NCBI GenBank assembly: GCA_021372435.1
Contig: JAJFUK010000183.1
Coordinates: forward strand, 1 to 37,320
Direction of reading: 5' to 3'
Source of the DNA: Actinomycetes bacterium
Lineage (GTDB): Bacteria; Actinomycetota; Thermoleophilia; RBG-16-64-13
Length of the DNA: 37,320 nucleotides
Below are positions 7,924 through 15,114 of the stretch, in pieces; position 1 is the stretch's first letter; each line of letters starts with the position of its first letter. Below the pieces are notes generated by a model. It did no database searches, was not told the DNA's origin, and was given only the letters and a program-made list of their open reading frames with translations. A program made the translations under genes and the position numbers.

Positions 7924-8396
7924 CAGTGCACGTGCAGACCTTTGGTTGATACATTGCTCAAGTTATCGGCAGCGAAGGGCGAGTGCTTGCGCATTTCGCC
8001 TTCTTGGACAGATTCGCCGCCAAGGTCACGAAGCCTACCGCCTATGCGGCTCTGCGCACGGAAGCGTCGTCAGTCCGGGGATGATTCTATCGCGGCGCCG
8101 TACGCGTGCGATACGACCAAGGGCGCAGCTTGGCCGGGGGCCGGGCGCTGGGCGCCCTGGCCACCTTGGCCGTTGGGCGCCCTGCCCACCCCGGGCGCCG
8201 CGCGCCAGGTCTTGCCCGGCTGAGCCGAGCGGTGTCCGAGGCGTCTCGCTCCAAGCCCCATCGGCCCCGACGGCAGCAGGCTCACCCCGGGGCCGCGGGG
8301 GTCTCGGGCCTTGTCGGCGCCAAGCCTGGTGATGCCGCGGTTCGTGACGCTGCGTCTGGTGACGCTGCGGCTGGTGACGCTGCGCCTGGTGATGAC
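7924..8396. other. Non-coding gap between the NlpC/P60 gene and the initiator tRNA locus
   Basis: About 470 nt without a convincing gene. It holds the leader of the minus-strand hydrolase gene, GC-rich low-complexity DNA around 8130-8230 and the 15-bp repeat array at 8327-8400. I compared the leader with the c-di-AMP (ydaO) riboswitch known upstream of such hydrolases and did not see its conserved blocks. Confidence 0.6.

Positions 8397-8400
<4 letters not shown>
8327..8400 (+). repeat. 15-bp tandem repeat (CTGGTGACGCTGCGN), about five imperfect units
   Basis: The unit CTGGTGACGCTGCG plus one variable base recurs from 8327 with drift in the first and last copies, ending exactly where the tRNA-fMet promoter begins. 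It reads as GDAA-like repeats in one frame, but there is no supported gene. The array belongs to the chromosome side of the insertion and has no counterpart at the right end of the element. Confidence 0.7.
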
Positions 8401-8466
<66 letters not shown>

Positions 8467-8494
8467 ACCCAGTGGAAGAGAATCTGAGAAGAGG

Positions 8495-8520
8495 AAAGTC
8501 CTTTTTTGCGGGGCTTTTTT
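8495..8520 (+). terminator. Terminator just inside the left end, downstream of the truncated tRNA
   Basis: AAAGTCC at 8495-8501 pairs (one G-U) with GGGGCTTT at 8510-8517 and runs into six T residues. It would end a transcript of about 95 nt started at the host tRNA promoter and containing the orphan 5' half of tRNA-fMet. It may also shield the convergent integrase gene, whose stop is 5 nt further on. Confidence 0.6.
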
Positions 8521-8525
8521 GTTTG

Positions 8526-9743
8526 TTATGATGGTTCTGAGGAGCCTTCTGGGCTGTCGTTGCAGCCATTTTGCAGCCACCCGTCGCTGAAGACCAAGGC
8601 GGCGAGCCGGTCTGCGGCCTCTTGTTGAAGCGCAGGGATGGCATGGGAGTAGAGGTCTAGGGTCAGGGATACTGTTGAGTGACCCAGTCTCTCAGATACC
8701 ACTTTGGGGTGTATACCTTCTCTGAGGGCAAGAGTAGCTGCAGTGTGTCTCAAGTCGTGGAATCGTATTCTGGGAAGACCTGATTTCTTCACCGCGGTAT
8801 CAAACAGTTTGCTGAAGTTGTCTGGTTGGACGGGTAGACCTTCTTCAGTGGTAAAGACGAAGCCGTTGCCCTGATGCTGCCCTGCACCTGGGGAGTGCTC
8901 CTTCTCCTGGCGAGCCCTATGCTCTTTGAGGACGGCGACGGTGTAGGCATCGAGGGCGATGCACCTCTTGCTGCGTTGTGTTTTGGGTTCGGACAACTGG
9001 ACCTTGTAGTTGATACTGAGTAGGGTTTGTCGGACCGATACGGTTCGCGCGTCCAGGTCGACATCATCCCAGGTGAGACCGAGCACCTCCCCTCTTCGCA
9101 TGCCTGTGGTGGCGGCGAGTAGATAGGCCGCAAAGTATCTGTGTTGGGACACGGACATCAAGAACTCCCGAAGCTGTTCCGCCGACCAGGTACGCATCTC
9201 CTTACCCGTGAATCCTGGTTGCCTGGGGGGGCTGGCATTGGACGCGACGTTTCTCACAACCAGATTGGTCCTGACTGCGTATGTCAAGGCGCGATGGAGA
9301 CAGATGTGGATGTTGCGGACTGTCTTAGGCCGCAGACCGCCTTTTCCGTCGGCCCGGCCGTGAACCAGCAGACGTTTGTAAAGGGAGTTCAGATGCGTGG
9401 GGGTTAGGTCCTGTACCCGCATCCCTCCGATGGCGGGGACGATGTGTAGCCGAACGTTGGCTTCGTAGGATTGATGGGTCGAGGCTCTGACCGCGGTGCT
9501 TGTCACCTCCAGCCATTCATCGAGGAGTTCCTTTAGCGTGAGCTTGGTCGGCTCCACGTAGCGGCCGTTATCCAGGTCGTTGAGCAGTCTGGTACGCGCC
9601 TGCTCAGCTTCCTTCTTCGATTTGAAGCCCGGGTACCATTCTCGACGACGCTGCCCGGTCACGGGGTCTCTGCCTCGCTCGATTATGACGGTGTAGTTGG
9701 GTCTGTCCTTAGTTCCTCGATTGAAGACGGTTCCTCTGGACAC
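8526..9743 (-). CDS. int: Tyrosine recombinase integrase
   Basis: 405 aa phage-type integrase. It has an N-terminal arm-binding domain (residues 1-62, including RPNYTVIIERGRDPVTGQRR), a SAM-like core-binding domain (about 68-165) and a catalytic domain (about 185-385). Catalytic residues are Arg216 in TTGMRRGEVLGL, His329 and Arg332 in FHDLRHTAA, His355 in ERLGHS and the nucleophile Tyr365 in LDLYSHA. All are intact. I chose the GTG at 9741-9743 because AAAGGAGG lies 7 nt upstream; a longer in-frame start at 9812 would run through a terminator. The gene abuts attL, as expected for an integrase acting on that site. It integrates and, with the excisionase, excises the element. Confidence 0.93.
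   Translation of the reverse strand: MSRGTVFNRGTKDRPNYTVIIERGRDPVTGQRRREWYPGFKSKKEAEQARTRLLNDLDNGRYVEPTKLTLKELLDEWLEVTSTAVRASTHQSYEANVRLHIVPAIGGMRVQDLTPTHLNSLYKRLLVHGRADGKGGLRPKTVRNIHICLHRALTYAVRTNLVVRNVASNASPPRQPGFTGKEMRTWSAEQLREFLMSVSQHRYFAAYLLAATTGMRRGEVLGLTWDDVDLDARTVSVRQTLLSINYKVQLSEPKTQRSKRCIALDAYTVAVLKEHRARQEKEHSPGAGQHQGNGFVFTTEEGLPVQPDNFSKLFDTAVKKSGLPRIRFHDLRHTAATLALREGIHPKVVSERLGHSTVSLTLDLYSHAIPALQQEAADRLAALVFSDGWLQNGCNDSPEGSSEPS
8561..8579 (+). repeat. 19-bp repeat, candidate integrase arm site (left)
   Basis: TGCAGCCATTTTGCAGCCA occurs here and again at 25503-25521. Each copy is itself two TGCAGCCA units spaced 11 bp apart. This copy lies inside the 3' end of int, about 95 bp from the attL core. 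The other lies about 134 bp from the start of the right-hand promoter/tRNA repeat. In the excised circle the two would flank the core, as arm-type sites do. Confidence 0.6.
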
Positions 9744-9781
9744 GATGCCTCCTTTGCGGCTTGGGACAAGTGAAAGAGGAC

Positions 9782-9805
9782 AAAGAAAAAGGCCCCGAGG
9801 GGCCT
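9782..9805 (-). terminator. Rho-independent terminator between rep and int
   Basis: On the minus strand AGGCCCC and GGGGCCT pair (9790-9805 on the plus strand) and are followed by TTTTTCTTT. It lies after the rep stop and about 40 nt before the int start, so int should have its own promoter or need antitermination. Confidence 0.7.
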
Positions 9806-9969
9806 CTCTCAACGCTTGGATTGGTGGACTACGTCACGGCTTAGATGCTCCTGTTATTTGAACCGCTCTACCTCCTTTGCTAGTATCGTCCCTTAGAACA
9901 TGTGTACGAGGGGCATTTTTTGCACTCTCAGTAATGTGAGTCCTTCAGCACTTACTCATGTTGGGTAAT

Positions 9970-11049
9970 CTATTCTTTAGCATCATCTTCTGGTTCTACG
10001 TATACTTCTTTTCCAAGTGCAAATCCTGGTACAGGTGAGAAGTCTCTCTCTATGATTTCTACGAATGGGACTACGTCTTGCTGGCCTTTATTGCTGGAAA
10101 CACCATTCTGGTATGGAACCGAGATATCTATCCCCAGCTTGAGAAGGCGTCTGCGATAGTTTTTGCGCGAAGTAGACGATTTGAACATGCGTTTCCAGTC
10201 CGCCCCACTCTTCCAGGCCTGGTAGACTCGGTACTCCGCCGAGGTGAGTCTATTTTCCGCCTCGGGCGATAGCCCAGCGGTCTCGTTCACCCGCATGAGC
10301 TCCAGCTGCTCTCGCACTATCCGGCCCGGAGTCTCCTCCGACCACGAAGAAGCCTTCTGCAGACCCAGTTTCCTCAGCTTCCTACGTTTGAGACAGACCT
10401 CGACTCGGAGCTTTCCCAAAGTCCAGTCGAAGACGCCGTCCCGTAATCCGTCTGCATAGTTCTCCCCCCACCGGTCTCCTGTACTCATCTCCCGATGCTT
10501 GTTGTAGAACTTCAGCTGATGGGAACCGCCCGTGCCGAAGGTGGGGGTGCCCTCATGTTTGCCCGGTCCGCGTAGTCGTTGATGACGGCCTCGATAGATG
10601 TAATAGAGGGCGTTCTCAACCGCAGATTCGCTGCCCAGGTCTATCATGGCCGTGCAGTGGACCTCGTGTAGGTCGACATCCCCGGCCAGGAGTCTGGCCA
10701 TCTCCTCCTCGGGTAGGGTGAGCCCTAGACGCTCGACGACATCCCGGACCCCGGCGACCACCAGACCCACCAGATTGCCGGATGCAAAGGCGTTGTGACC
10801 TTGGAAGTACTTGCCCGGACAGAACTTGATATCGAGGGACTGACGGCCGGTGAGGTCATAGGTTCTGACCAGTGCATGCCCATGGGGTCCGAGTACGTCT
10901 GCATAACTTGCGCTCTCTCTGAAGATTTCTCCGTCGCCGTTGTTCTTGACCCCGATGTTGATGTATCCGCCGATGGGCGTGTCGTGTGGGCAGCGGACTA
11001 CGACCCTGATGCAGTCTATGAAGGCGTTCTGGTAGCCCGGCTCAGGCAT
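9970..11049 (-). CDS. Replication initiator of the filamentous phage gene II/X (rolling-circle) type
   Basis: 359 aa. The ATG at 11049 has GGGGAG 7 nt upstream and overlaps the excisionase gene by 8 nt. The protein matches the phage/plasmid replication gene II/X pattern: FIDCIRVVVRCPHD at the N-terminus, HCTAMIDLGSESAVENALYYI centrally, then GGSHQLKFYNKHREM. A C-terminal helical domain follows (LTSAEYRVYQAWKSGADWKRMF). Such proteins nick one strand at an origin and start rolling-circle replication. In an integrating element this would amplify the excised circle or drive single-strand transfer. Catalytic tyrosines cannot be assigned with certainty by eye. The family call is fairly firm; the use in this element is inferred. 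Confidence 0.75.
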   Translation of the reverse strand: MPEPGYQNAFIDCIRVVVRCPHDTPIGGYINIGVKNNGDGEIFRESASYADVLGPHGHALVRTYDLTGRQSLDIKFCPGKYFQGHNAFASGNLVGLVVAGVRDVVERLGLTLPEEEMARLLAGDVDLHEVHCTAMIDLGSESAVENALYYIYRGRHQRLRGPGKHEGTPTFGTGGSHQLKFYNKHREMSTGDRWGENYADGLRDGVFDWTLGKLRVEVCLKRRKLRKLGLQKASSWSEETPGRIVREQLELMRVNETAGLSPEAENRLTSAEYRVYQAWKSGADWKRMFKSSTSRKNYRRRLLKLGIDISVPYQNGVSSNKGQQDVVPFVEIIERDFSPVPGFALGKEVYVEPEDDAKE

Positions 11050-11275
11050 CGTGCGTCTCCCCACAGCGGCTACCGGTCGCGGCGTCTATGAGAGCCTGCT
11101 TGTAGATGAGGATGCACCTGCCCATGCGCCAGACGCCCGGTACTTCGTGCCGTTTTATGGCCTCATACAGGGTGTTTCGCGATACCCCCAAGTACCTTGC
11201 TGCCTCGGTAGGGCTCAGCCGCTCTTTGCCGTCGGGATTCCTGGGCTCTTCTTTCTTTTTTAGGTCACCGTCCAT
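11042..11275 (-). CDS. xis: Excisionase-like helix-turn-helix protein
   Basis: 77 aa with a MerR/excisionase-type winged helix (HTH_17): LSPTEAARYLGVSRNTLYEAI, then HEVPGVWRMGRCILIYKQALIDA. The N-terminus is lysine/acid-rich. It overlaps the rep gene by 8 nt, so the two are translationally coupled. Such proteins bend attachment-site DNA to favour excision and often repress their own operon. No clear ribosome-binding site precedes the ATG. Three GGTA/CCGG-type motifs lie in its leader. Confidence 0.75.
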   Translation of the reverse strand: MDGDLKKKEEPRNPDGKERLSPTEAARYLGVSRNTLYEAIKRHEVPGVWRMGRCILIYKQALIDAATGSRCGETHDA

Positions 11276-11335
11276 TCATATACCGGTACTTTAGTGGGGC
11301 CGGTTATACTCACCCGGCTGACCGGTACCATAGCT
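11276..11335. promoter_or_regulatory. Cluster of CCGGT(T)A motifs in the xis leader, possible operators
   Basis: TACCGGTA at 11281-11288, GCCGGTTATA near 11299 and ACCGGTACC at 11321-11329 lie within 50 bp between the promoter and the xis start. Two are palindromic. Spacing and clustering suggest binding by a small HTH protein such as Xis itself. Assignment is inference. Confidence 0.4.
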
Positions 11336-11357
11336 GGGTCGTCCTTCTTATTATGTC

Positions 11358-11386
11358 ACTATACACCTAGGTCCTAAACATGTCAA
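11358..11386 (-). promoter_or_regulatory. Sigma-70-type promoter for xis-rep (TTGACA-N17-TATAGT)
   Basis: On the minus strand a perfect -35 TTGACA (plus-strand 11381-11386) and a -10 TATAGT (11358-11363) are 17 bp apart. The spacer contains the palindrome ACCTAGGT, a possible repressor site. The start point would be near 11351, giving a 75-nt leader before xis. Confidence 0.75.
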
Positions 11387-11460
11387 TCCTGCTGTACCCT
11401 TGAATGCACCATAGTTACCGACCCCAGGATTTAGCAAGAAAGTGAGATTTTCAGCCATAT

Positions 11461-11650
11461 TCAGCCGTTTATCGCCCTTTTTTGGTCATGTAGCAGACCC
11501 AGCCCTATCTCCAGTTGGCGGGCTATCTGGTCAGCCGCTTTCAGATGTTGGAGCACTTCATCCACGTCCCCTTGCGCCCAACTCAGCAGATAGAAGCTAG
11601 ACTGTTCCACCGTACAGAGCCCCAGCTCAGCACAGATAAACGTTCGTGCG
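11461..11650 (-). pseudogene. ArdC-like gene fragment (C-terminal remnant)
   Basis: The minus strand encodes about 60 codons ending at the stop 11461-11463: FICAELGLCTVEQSSFYLLSWAQ and then GDVDEVLQHLKAADQIARQLE. This is clearly paralogous to the C-terminus of the neighbouring ArdC-like protein (IICAELGLSTIEESTFYVMAWAEGDIDKVLEHM). No start codon or upstream domain is present; homology stops at about 11650 near two strong hairpins. It is the tail of an old duplicate, lacking the metalloprotease motif. It has drifted about as far as real paralogues do, so the duplication is not recent. Confidence 0.7.
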
Positions 11651-11666
11651 CTTCGCCATGCTCTCC

Positions 11667-11697
11667 GGCGGGCAAATGCCCGCCCGCCCGAAGGGCG
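11667..11697. other. Two adjacent GC-rich hairpins
   Basis: GGCGGGCAAATGCCCGCC (11667-11684) is a perfect palindrome and is followed directly by CGCCC-GAA-GGGCG (11685-11697). They sit exactly where the ArdC-like duplicate loses homology. They have no T tract, so they are poor terminators. They could be part of a replication origin or a deletion scar. Confidence 0.5.
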
Positions 11698-11823
11698 CTT
11701 CCCCTAGTTCATTGGCACAGATATCCCAAACACCGCGCTGCGTCCCTTTCTAGCTTATCTGGCCGATGATGACAGAGGCTAGATCAGGGGAGGGGGGCAG
11801 ACCCAAGGGTCAACTGCTTGCAC

Positions 11824-12675
11824 TCAGGCAAGCGGGCGTGGAGTTGAGGTCCTGGCACCGTTGAGACCGAGACCCGCTTCCACCCGACGGGCAATCTCGT
11901 CGGCAGCCCGCATGTGTTCGAGAACCTTGTCGATATCCCCCTCCGCCCAGGCCATGACGTAGAAGGTGCTCTCCTCAATGGTGGAGAGCCCCAGCTCAGC
12001 ACAGATGATGGTGGCGGCGGTCTCGGTGATGATTTCGGCCGCTTCTCTCGTGAAGTCCTTATAGCCAATCCCCGTCGCGTGAATAAGCTCATGCACCAGG
12101 CAGTGCGCCATCCCGTCGGTGTCCAGCCGCTCGCTCAGACAGATGAGATTATCGGCGGGAGAGTAGAACCCCTCGGCGGAGCCGGTGTCCTTGACCTCCA
12201 CCATGATGCCCTGGGTGGCGGCATAGCCTTGCAGACGGGTGAGCCAGCTACCCATGGTGTTGCCCTTGGGGCTGATTTGATAGGTGGGAAGCTTCGGACC
12301 GGTGGTCTGGCTGATATCGAAAACCGGCACGCAACAGAAGCCATTCACCTGCAGATGTGTCCTCAGATTGCCCTCTTCGTCAATCTCGTTCCAGGACTTC
12401 TTGATGGGGGCGAACACCCAGATGGCTTTGGAGCCCTTTTTCACCTGACGACCTTCCCGCTGCCAGGCTCGGTACCCCGCCACCTGGGTGGCGTCCTCCT
12501 TCTGATAGGCGATGAGGAGCTGGTTGTAGAGGCTGTACCTGCCGATGCCGGTGGTGGTCCTGAGTCTTAACCACCTCCTGAATCCCTCGTCGCTCGAAAG
12601 AGCGGCGACGGCTCGCATGAGCCGCTCTTTGGTCTGGTCGCGGGTGGTGGACGTCTGCGTGGTCACGGTGGCCAT
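11824..12675 (-). CDS. ArdC-like antirestriction protein with zincin metallopeptidase domain
   Basis: 283 aa. The N-terminal ssDNA-binding ArdC/DUF1738-type domain (about residues 10-125) shows YNQLLIAYQ, VAGYRAWQREGRQVKKGSKAI and a WVFAPI strand. The C-terminal domain is a metallopeptidase with HELIH at about residues 195-199 and a downstream Glu in ITETAA. ArdC proteins enter recipient cells with mobile DNA and protect it from restriction. The ATG at 12675 overlaps the LuxR-type gene stop by one base. A GTG three bases upstream is possible. A paralogous C-terminal fragment lies downstream. The fold is sure. An antirestriction role is inferred from the family and from being on a mobile element. 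Confidence 0.82.
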   Translation of the reverse strand: MATVTTQTSTTRDQTKERLMRAVAALSSDEGFRRWLRLRTTTGIGRYSLYNQLLIAYQKEDATQVAGYRAWQREGRQVKKGSKAIWVFAPIKKSWNEIDEEGNLRTHLQVNGFCCVPVFDISQTTGPKLPTYQISPKGNTMGSWLTRLQGYAATQGIMVEVKDTGSAEGFYSPADNLICLSERLDTDGMAHCLVHELIHATGIGYKDFTREAAEIITETAATIICAELGLSTIEESTFYVMAWAEGDIDKVLEHMRAADEIARRVEAGLGLNGARTSTPRPLA

Positions 12676-12884
12676 CACGCCACCTCCCTCAACTCCGAGC
12701 GCCGCCGCCAGATGAGGGCGGCCTGAGTACGGTTCCGGGCTCCCAGCTTGGGGTACACGTTGAAGAGATGCCGCTTGACGGTGCCCACCTCGATGACAAG
12801 CGCCCGGGCAATCTCCTTGTTGGATTTGCCCCGGGCCACGTAATCTAGGACGCGGGCCTCGGCCCGAGTCGGCTCGGTACTCAT
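12675..12884 (-). CDS. Small LuxR-type helix-turn-helix protein, 69 aa
   Basis: Almost the whole protein is a GerE/LuxR DNA-binding domain: LTRAEARVLDYVARG-like start, GKSNKEIARALVIEVGTVKRH as the helix-turn-helix, then YPKLGARNRTQAAL. There is no receiver or ligand domain. It overlaps the ArdC-like gene (TGATG) and follows a hairpin after the ssb gene. It probably regulates the element's own genes. Its target is unknown. Confidence 0.8.
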   Translation of the reverse strand: MSTEPTRAEARVLDYVARGKSNKEIARALVIEVGTVKRHLFNVYPKLGARNRTQAALIWRRRSELREVA

Positions 12885-12906
12885 GTGCTTTCCTTTCCTA
12901 AAGACG

Positions 12907-12941
12907 CCCAGAGGGGCCTCAGGCGGAGACCCCTCTCTGGG
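12907..12941 (-). terminator. Hairpin between ssb and the LuxR-type gene (weak terminator)
   Basis: CCCAGAGGGG at 12907-12916 pairs with CCCCTCTCTGGG at 12930-12941, with a two-base bulge. On the minus strand it is followed by CGTCTTTAGG, a poor T tract. It may reduce read-through from ssb into the LuxR/ArdC pair or act as an RNA-stability element. Confidence 0.4.
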
Positions 12942-12965
12942 CTGGAGATGCAGGTTGTTCAGGTT

Positions 12966-13253
12966 CTAGACGTACTCGATCCGGCGGGCGACGATGCTCA
13001 CCCCCTGATGCCGGTGGCCGTCCGGGTAATAGGTGTCCTGGCGGAGCATGCCCTCCACCATCACCTCCCGCCCCTTGGCCAGGCCCTCCAGGTTGTCCGG
13101 GGCCAGCCGGTCGCAGAAGCGGATGCGGAAGAGGTCGCTCTCCTCGGGGCTCCACTCCACCGCAAGGAGGAAGATGGCGACCCGGGAGCCGCCATAGACT
13201 TCTTCCAACTCGGGGTCGGTGGCCACACGCCCCCTTAGGAACACGCTGTTCAT
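12966..13253 (-). CDS. ssb: Single-stranded DNA-binding protein (short SSB)
   Basis: 95 aa, one OB-fold: NSVFLRGRVATDPELEEVYG, IFLLAVEW, FRIRFCDRLAPDNLEGLAKG, VMVEGMLRQDTYYPDGHRH. This matches the SSB core but lacks the long acidic C-terminal tail that recruits host partners, as is common in mobile-element SSBs. The ATG at 13253 has AAGGAGGAG upstream. It should coat the single strand made during rolling-circle replication or transfer, matching the gene II/X-type Rep. A longer in-frame start at 13403 has no ribosome-binding site. Confidence 0.83.
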   Translation of the reverse strand: MNSVFLRGRVATDPELEEVYGGSRVAIFLLAVEWSPEESDLFRIRFCDRLAPDNLEGLAKGREVMVEGMLRQDTYYPDGHRHQGVSIVARRIEYV

Positions 13254-13270
13254 GATGGGTCTCCTCCTTC

Positions 13271-13495
13271 TTAGCGGTTCTTCGTAGCCCTGGTGCGCTG
13301 GCGCTCCTTCCTCACCAGGGCGGAGTAGAGGGCCTTGCCGTTGGGGGTAAGGGTGGCCAGCCGCAGCGAGGGCCGGGGATGGAAGTAGGCGACAAGGCGG
13401 CACAGCCTCTGGTACTTCAGCGAGGACTGGCCCTCGTGCCAGAGCGACAGGAACAGGTAGTAGGCCTCACAGATGTCGATGCGGTCGAAGTACAT
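13271..13495 (-). CDS. Conserved small hypothetical protein, 74 aa
   Basis: Begins MYFDRIDICEAYYLFLSLWH and has a helical body with LKYQRLCRLVAYFHPRPSLR. I recall similar small proteins of unknown role in phages and plasmids. The ATG at 13495 follows GGAGGTG closely; a GTG six bases earlier is less likely. It lies between the zinc-ribbon gene and ssb in the same minus-strand run. No catalytic motif is visible. Confidence 0.65.
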   Translation of the reverse strand: MYFDRIDICEAYYLFLSLWHEGQSSLKYQRLCRLVAYFHPRPSLRLATLTPNGKALYSALVRKERQRTRATKNR

Positions 13496-13540
13496 GGTCA
13501 CCTCCAGGTCGATAGGGACGGGATGGGAAGAGGCCTCCTT

Positions 13541-13735
13541 TCACTCGGTGAGGGCTTCGTGGCAGCAGTGGCAGACGAGCGGGTAGTCCCACTCGTCACA
13601 GGCGAAGATGGGATGGATGAGATTCCCCTCGTGGTCTTCGCTCTGGTCGGTGAGGGGGCCGTACGCCTCTCGGGCGCAGGCCGGACACCAGATGTCGGCA
13701 TCGGCGGCGTAGCCGATGACCTCCCAGGCTTTCAT
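13541..13735 (-). CDS. Small zinc-ribbon protein, 64 aa
   Basis: Two cysteine pairs, WCPACAREAYG near residue 17 and VCHCCHEAL near the C-terminus, are separated by about 35 residues containing HPIFACDEWDYP. This is a two-knuckle zinc-ribbon layout often seen in mobile elements. AAGGAG precedes the ATG. The function is unknown; nucleic-acid or protein binding is plausible. Confidence 0.65.
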   Translation of the reverse strand: MKAWEVIGYAADADIWCPACAREAYGPLTDQSEDHEGNLIHPIFACDEWDYPLVCHCCHEALTE

Positions 13736-13788
13736 GGGTTCTCCTTGGTGTGGGGGTGAAGGGCTGAGCCGCGCTTCAGGAAGAGCGG

Positions 13789-14103
13789 CTAAATGAAGGG
13801 CAGAGGGGCGTCCTCGATGAGGGGCTTCAGCTTGAGAGCCAGTTGGTGGGTGCCCTGGTTGCGCAGGTCATTGCGATAGTCCGGTTCGGCGGCGTAGAGA
13901 AGCCAAGCGGCGCAGAGTCTGGTGAAGGCCTGCTGCAGAGTCCGATGCTCCCTCTCCATGGCCACGCAGAAGGCCAGATGTCCCTTCTCCGAATCGTTGC
14001 TCATGTGGTTCAGAACGTCGGTGATGGTCCCGGCCAGGTGCATCATGTCGGCATAGGCCTCTTCCAGCAGGTCGTAATCTTCCAGGGTGATGGGGCGTTT
14101 CAT
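13789..14103 (-). CDS. Hypothetical helical protein, 104 aa
   Basis: First gene of the minus-strand run that continues through the zinc ribbon, the 74-aa protein, ssb, the LuxR-type protein and ArdC. A strong AAAGGAGGTGA precedes the ATG. The sequence is predicted helical, with LLEEAYADMMHLAGTITDVL and AMEREHRTLQQAFTRLCAAW, and no membrane segment or cysteine pair. I do not recognise the family. Confidence 0.6.
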   Translation of the reverse strand: MKRPITLEDYDLLEEAYADMMHLAGTITDVLNHMSNDSEKGHLAFCVAMEREHRTLQQAFTRLCAAWLLYAAEPDYRNDLRNQGTHQLALKLKPLIEDAPLPFI

Positions 14104-14334
14104 GGTTCACCTCCTTTCATGGGTGTCGTTGGGGTAGTGGCAGCGATGTGGGATGGGCATCACCTCCTGTGCGGTGGGGGAATGGGCGCACTACTCCCAG
14201 GCGTAGGTGTGCGCTTGAGAAAACGGGAATGGGGTCTCAGAAACGGCCCGAGGAAGAAGAGCCAGCCCCTACTTCACTTCAAGGTCAGGAGAGACTCCGT
14301 GACGGACAGGTTGAAACCAGGACGGCAGATCTAG

Positions 14335-14362
14335 TTGACATGTCCTCTACGCATAGTAGAAT
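14335..14362 (+). promoter_or_regulatory. Sigma-70-type promoter (TTGACA-N16-TAGAAT) for the riboswitch transcript
   Basis: A perfect TTGACA at 14335-14340 and TAGAAT at 14357-14362 with a 16-bp spacer. The start would be near 14369, where a small hairpin ACACC-N7-GGTGT begins. It drives the c-di-GMP riboswitch leader and the secreted-protein gene. Confidence 0.75.
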
Positions 14363-14419
14363 CAGTGAACACCGTGAAAAGGTGTAGGTAGTGGGTCGGC
14401 AAAGAGCAACGCGGGGTGT

Positions 14420-14516
14420 GAGTACCCGATAGAGGCAAACCCGTCGTAAGGCGGGGACGCAAAGCCATCGGCCCAAGGATTGGCACGGGCGGCTGGGTTG
14501 CCGGGGGAGGGTACTC
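14420..14516 (+). ncRNA. Cyclic di-GMP-I (GEMM-I) riboswitch
   Basis: The conserved core is present: GGCAAACC at 14434-14441, GGGGACGCAAAGCC at 14453-14466 and CGGCC next to it, then the second stem-loop with CGGGCGGCTGGG. A closing helix GAGTACCC (14420-14427) pairs with GGGTACTC (14509-14516). The G preceding CAAACC, which favours c-di-GMP over cGAMP, seems retained, but I judged this by memory of the Vc2 aptamer. Downstream, AAGCCT (14538-14543) and AGGCTT (14574-14579) can pair near the ribosome-binding site and may form the expression platform. The class is confident; on or off mode is not. Confidence 0.85.
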
Positions 14517-14598
14517 TGTCGCCCTTTGTTCTGCTCAAAGCCTAACGAGCACGAACCGGTGGCGGGTCAAGAGAGGCTTAAGAGTGAGGAGGTCAGCT

Positions 14599-15087
14599 AT
14601 GAAGCGGTATCTGTTGGTGGTAGTACTGGCGGCGCTGCTGATAATGGGGATGTCGACGGCGGCACTCGCCAAACCAGCCGGTGATGCTGGGTTCCGGGCC
14701 TCTGGCCACTATGTCGGTCTTCAGTACGGCCAGTACCACGATGTCACCTTCAATGTCAGGGTGACGGCCGATGGAATCGTCAAGGGCAGCGTCAGCATGA
14801 TGCGCGATGATGGTGCCTACCATGTGGGACCTGTGGTCTACGCGGCGAAGTACGACAGTACCGTCGTGATGGTCGGCACGGTTGCGGATGCCAACCCGTC
14901 CTACTGGGCCTACTTCTACTTAAAGGTGACTGACAACGGCGAAGGGAAGAACGCCCCTGCAGATACCGCCGCGGTGGCGGCTGTACCGGCAGACCCTTCC
15001 TCGTGGTGGCTTCCTTGGTACACGGCGACCCCTCCACTGTACTACCCGACGTGGGAGATAGTCGGCGGTAACATCCAGGTGCACTAG
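14599..15087 (+). CDS. Secreted protein of unknown function under c-di-GMP riboswitch control, 162 aa
   Basis: The ATG at 14599 follows GAGGAGG. Residues 1-24 are a Sec signal peptide ending STAALA before Lys25. The mature part is beta-rich (SGHYVGLQYGQYHDVTFNVRV, TVVMVGTVADANPSYWAYFYL) with a tryptophan/proline-rich C-terminus (SSWWLPWYTATPPLYYPTW). No cysteine, no anchor. It is separated from its promoter by about 230 nt of riboswitch leader and followed by a strong terminator, so it is a single-gene unit. An extracellular matrix or surface role is suggested by c-di-GMP control and by a nearby SLH protein. No family recognised. Confidence 0.75.
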   Translation: MKRYLLVVVLAALLIMGMSTAALAKPAGDAGFRASGHYVGLQYGQYHDVTFNVRVTADGIVKGSVSMMRDDGAYHVGPVVYAAKYDSTVVMVGTVADANPSYWAYFYLKVTDNGEGKNAPADTAAVAAVPADPSSWWLPWYTATPPLYYPTWEIVGGNIQVH

Positions 15088-15114
15088 ACCTCTGCAGGCT
15101 GGGTACCAGAGTAG

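Noticed and set aside
7924-8100. Possible c-di-AMP (ydaO) riboswitch upstream of the NlpC/P60 gene
   Set aside because: Such riboswitches precede similar hydrolases, but the conserved blocks were not found on the minus strand.
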